Assembly (NCBI GenBank): GCA_014706295.1
Contig: JACSVZ010000015.1
Span: forward strand, 57,285,535-57,349,534
DNA length: 64,000 nt
From: Lycocorax pyrrhopterus obiensis
Taxonomy: Eukaryota; Chordata; Aves; Passeriformes; Paradisaeidae
Direction of reading: 5' to 3'
In this document: positions 60,501 through 64,000 of the stretch, one piece after another
Numbering within the stretch: position 1 is the stretch's first letter
Layout: each line of letters starts with the position of its first letter
Notes under the pieces: model-generated
Told to the model about the DNA's origin: nothing
What the model saw: only the letters and a program-made list of their open reading frames with translations
The model's database searches: none
Made by a program: the position numbers and the translations under genes

Positions 60501-62399
60501 ATATATTAAAGCCAGCTTGTGTTACTCAAGTTAGGAGTGCCTGGTGACCTGCTTGTTGGGCATGGGAGTGATGGTGGGCATGACAACGTGTTTGGATAGG
60601 TCCCTAGGAAGGGAAGAGGAGGACTTAGTGGTCAAGATACTTTGCCTGTATCCATGGTGCAGTGAATCCAGAGATTCTGGAAACAAAACTTAGGCAGCAA
60701 CTCCTCAGCCCTGCTCTGTGTAGCTCCTCTTTTGTCCCTTGTCAGTAACTAGGTAGGAAACAGAAGGGAAGAGTGGGACCCAGTGAAGTGCTACTTAAAC
60801 ATGCACAGAGGAAAACAAAATCAAAACATTTTATATGTATTTCTGCATTAATCCCAGAAACCAAAGTACTAAAATGCAGAACTAAATGCTTGTCTTTAAA
60901 AGAGGATATCGACCTAATATGCATCTTAAATGTGGCAGGAGGGTGACAAATGCTGGGATAATGCAGTGTCAAAGTACAGAGAGAGCTGGAGTAGGCTGAG
61001 CTGGCAGAGACACTGTGCTGTATTTTAAAGCTTAAAGTCAAGTCAGATCAGCGGCCTGCTATAAGTAACAGAAAAATCCCAGTGAGTTTAGGCATGGAAA
61101 AGAAAAAACATGGTAATAGGATTGTGTTACTGCCATCAGTGCTGTGGAGGAAGATGGGAGAGGCTGTAAAGGGATGGGGTGCAACAGCTGTGTCATATTG
61201 GGATGGGATGCTACAAATAAGCTTTAAACACTGTCAGTGGCAGCTGCAGAGACGATGCTAGTGAGGGGATTCATAAGGGGAGAGGCAGCATCTGGTTCCT
61301 GAGCATGCAGAGCAATTTCAAAATGTCACAGTAAAGCTGCCCTGTGGTAGTAGCTACAGTGTGCATAAATTCAGCATCTCTGCAGGGGCAGCAAAAGGGA
61401 GAAGACTCCCTCCCAGAAGTTGAAGACAACTCTGAGAAAGCACAAAAGGATGATATTTGCTGTGGCGGTTGGTTTCGTTTGTGGTGATTGTTTTTTGGTC
61501 AGTTGTTTTGGTTTTTTTAAACAAATGCTGAAAGGCATAGTTAAGGGTCAAATCTCTGTGGTGGTTTAAAGACACAGTGCTGGAGGCTCCAAGGAAAAGC
61601 ATTTATCCAATAGACCCTGTTCTGTGATGTGCATATCTGTTCTTTTTTCAAAATCATTCAGAGAAGTAAGTTGCAATACTAAAATCATATTATTTTTTCA
61701 CTTTTGCCATCCCAGTGGAGAATGGGAGTTTTAAATGCCCCAAAACCTCCCCTATGAGGGAGGCAGGTACCAAAGGCTTTGTCTTGGTGGCTGTAGAAAA
61801 GGTGACTGGAGGAATAACATAACTAAAATAGATTATGACATGTCATCACCATAGTGTGGTGTGCCTTGAAGGACACAAAAATTACTTGTGATATGTCACT
61901 GCTCACTTTAATATGATTCACGTAATATGATTTTGCACTTTTAGAAGACTGAAAGGATGGTAAAGGGCAAGAGGGAGACACAGTTTCCAGGGGAGCCCAA
62001 AAAGCCCATTGTCCTTATCTGGGAGATTGAGTTTACTTTTAATAATAGAATTCACCTTTGGATGAACATGATAGATAGCAGAATAGTCAGTGTGGCTTTT
62101 GCAACAGCAAGATTTGCCCCATTTAATTACTGGAGTTCTTTGAAGCTCATGGTGAACAGGTGAGCAGAGATGATTGTCGGGTGAGGTGAAACACTGGGGT
62201 TTTCCATAGGTATTTGACAATATCACCAATTAAAAAAATATATCACTTCATTAAAAAAAAATATTAAAAAAACCCCAGCACTGCAATGGACCAGCAAGAT
62301 AAATCTTCAAATGAATTAATAATGGATGAAAAATTACAGAATGCAGGTATCAGTAAAATGGGCAAATCTCATGGTGGAATTCCAGCCACCAGTAAATGA

Positions 62400-63275
62400 C
62401 TGCAGAGGTCTCTGCTGGAGCCTGTGCAGCTCGATATATTGATGGGTAACCTGGAAAAGACAGTGAACAGTGATGTGAACGAGCTGCTGCTGATATTTAA
62501 GTATTCAGGGTAGTCAGACTGGGACCTAACTGAGAAATTGCAGATGGGCTTTATGAGGTTGAGCAACTGGGCAGCAGAAGGTCATGGGAAAATCAATGTA
62601 TTGATTTGACTGCCAGTTTACCTTCAGAAGTAATGCCTTAAGATTGTAAAAGACATTCTTATGAAAACAGCCTCTCAGTAGTGGTCAAAAACCGCACCCA
62701 AACTTGAAATCAAGAGGTATGGTCATTTCTAAAATGTCACAGTCTAACTGGAGGAGGTGTGGACAAGTGCAACAGGAGTGATTAAAGCAAAGAATGATTG
62801 TTGAAAGTGGAATGATGAACTATACTGCAATTCCTCAGGCTGGAAAGGAGCTGCAGTGACAGAGATATGATGGATGTCTGTGTCTGTGACTGTCAGGGGG
62901 AGATGCCTGGGGAATGAGTGCTCCCTGTGTTTCTCCAGCAGAAGAGCTGGCAGCATCCAGTGTCACTGGTAGGCTGCAGGTTCAAAGCACAGGAAAGAAA
63001 GGCTTTTCTGCGCAGTGTAGTTGGGCTGTGTAGCTGTCACATGGCCCTCTGCATTGGGTCACAGAGTGACAGAATAGGTTTCAGGAACATCTACTGAAGG
63101 CTGTTAAATAGGAAAAGGGTATTTCTGCCTCCGAGCCTGAGCCTCACAAGCTAGAGTGTGTTCTGAGGGCATGGTGGTGCATGCTTTGCCTCTTTATGAG
63201 CAGATTCCCTGAGGCTCTGCTGTTGCTGGCTGTTGGAGAGCAGAAATGGGCTCTTGCCTGGCTTGTACAGCCTTT
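62400..63275 (+). mobile_element. Ancient CR1-type LINE, degraded ORF2 end and 3' UTR
   Basis: In order on the + strand: a degraded 'tattaatgacctggaaaa' equivalent (ATTGATGGGTAACCTGG, about 62,438), TATTTAAGTATTCAGGGTAG (62,493 on), GAGCAACTGGGCAGCAGAAG, the 'ggaaaggagctgcag' and 'gatatgatggatgtct' pair (about 62,842-62,879), GGTAGGCTGCAGGTTCAAAG (62,969 on), and 'ccctgaggctctgctgttgc' with 'tggctgttggagagca' (63,208-63,243). This is the sense layout of the old CR1-like LINEs of reptiles and birds, through the usual RT end, the 'ggcagcaggttcaaa' block and the 3' 'ctctgaggcatctggcattg' block. It is strongly diverged with no intact frame. Confidence 0.75.
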
Positions 63276-64000
63276 CATACCTCACTGAAAAGAGAAAACA
63301 AGTGTATGGATGACAAATACCTGTGAATTACACTGCTATTCTGTAGGCTTTGTGGTTTACAGTAGTAATTACCAAGAAATCCTCTCTTCATCCCTTATAT
63401 ATCATGGGCTACTTTTAGAGCTGCTGCCTTGAAAGAAGCAGGTGAGACCTCCACTTTGTTGTAGGTAAAGCAGGTAGGGCTCTAGATCAAGCTTCTTTGA
63501 CCTATAGCCAGCTCACCAAATCCTAGACAGGATCATTGGTGGCTGAAAAGGGAATTAAAGGCTTCTTTGTTTGTTTGTTTTTTTTGTTTGTTTGGTTGTT
63601 TTTGGGGTTTTTTGTGGGTTTTTTTGTGGGTTTTTTGTTGGTTTTTTGGGGTTTTTTTTTTGGTTTTTTTTGAGTTGTGTAATGCATTAGCTTTTTTGGA
63701 TCTTTGATCTGGCAAGTCAGCACAGCTCCATGCATCCCACTGATGATGGGCTGTGGAAGGCAGGGGGAGGAGAAGGAGCAGGACCAGGGAAGGCTCTTCA
63801 TGGAAGCAGATTGTGCTTGGCTTATTCTGTTAAGCTGTGTACCTTGGCCTGCATGTGGAATGTACATACACACAATCTTTGTTCAAAAGCTGTGTTTATT
63901 CAGTCAAAATTGCTTTGATTTTTGAAAACTGGTATAAAATAACAAGCAGAGTTTCATGAACCTATGTGAACCTGTTGGCTACTGGCTTAGCTTACACTAA
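63276..64000. other. Intronic DNA at the window end
   Basis: Apart from the T/G tract at 63,565-63,673, nothing is recognised. The minus-strand frame of 116 codons at 63,523-63,873 is largely the lysine-rich translation of that tract. Confidence 0.6.
63565..63673. repeat. T/G-rich tract with spaced G runs
   Basis: About 110 bp made almost only of T and G on the + strand, first TTTG units and then long T runs separated by GGG or GGGG (four runs of three or more G between 63,604 and 63,651). The complementary strand is A/C-rich. The T/G composition is shared with other tracts in this window. Confidence 0.9.

Larger units (their letters stand above)
50419..62399. other. Intronic DNA, no gene recognised
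   Basis: This holds mostly unique AT-rich sequence, with a GGT microsatellite (52,211-52,224), T(16) at 57,515-57,530, A(13) at 59,054-59,066, a possible LTR-type element on the minus strand (54,430-54,930) and an AT-rich, homeodomain-motif-dense block (about 57,880-58,050). Open frames up to 141 codons (56,769-57,194, minus) and 132 codons (60,079-60,477, +) have no recognisable domain. Confidence 0.55.
24163..64000 (+). other. BICD1: BICD1 intron 1 (5' part, continues past the window)
   Basis: From the donor to the window end I find no reading frame resembling the next BICD1 segment, so the whole stretch is inferred to be intron 1. A very long first intron is usual for BICD1. It contains CR1 fragments of different ages, one solo LTR and simple repeats, described separately. 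Isolated donor-like sites (for example AAGGTAAGA at about 50,585) occur but are not attached to any coding-like exon. Confidence 0.85.

Noticed and set aside
24163..64000. BICD1 exon 2 or other coding exons inside the window
   Set aside because: I looked for the continuation of BICD1 coiled coil 1 after codon 71 in all + frames and found nothing similar, so exon 2 must lie to the right.

Overview
This window is vertebrate nuclear DNA and almost certainly from a bird, probably a songbird. The evidence is several CR1 LINE 3' ends with the avian terminal motif (ATTCTRTGA), a solo retroviral-type LTR of a kind I associate with passerines, T/G-rich low-complexity tracts, and one gene start with a large GC-rich CpG island. 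There are no operons, CRISPR arrays, tRNA or rRNA genes. Nearly all open reading frames of 60-170 codons are chance openings in non-coding DNA.

Region by region: (1) 1-23,040 reads as intergenic DNA left of the gene. It holds a CR1 3' end on + (about 4,305-4,490), a CR1 3' end on - (about 5,946-6,110), an ancient CR1-type fragment on - (about 11,115-11,819), and perfect hairpins at 10,053-10,089, 12,861-12,912 and 21,239-21,266. (2) About 23,040-24,515 is a CpG island containing the promoter, 5' UTR and first coding exon of BICD1 (ATG at 23,950, 71 codons, splice donor at 24,163). (3) 24,163 to the window end is the first part of BICD1 intron 1. It carries a CR1 3' tail (27,731-27,787), a head-to-tail cluster of at least three CR1 fragments (28,876-30,440), an ancient CR1 on - (about 46,170-46,870), a younger CR1 on - (48,337-48,836), a solo LTR with internal duplications (about 50,009-50,418), and an ancient CR1 on + (about 62,400-63,275). 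BICD1 exon 2 is not in the window.

The only protein-coding sequence I can support is BICD1 exon 1. It encodes the start of coiled coil 1 of the dynein adaptor Bicaudal-D homolog 1, including the AAxxG 'CC1 box' that in the BICD family contacts the dynein light intermediate chain.

I found no new multi-gene system. The points most worth a second look are the two long perfect hairpins upstream of BICD1, the LTR with a 71-bp duplication and a 20-bp tandem repeat, the three old CR1 copies, two intronic stretches that look like candidate regulatory elements, and a short upstream ORF in the probable BICD1 leader. Repeat identifications come from recognising consensus-like wording in the sequence, not from a database search.
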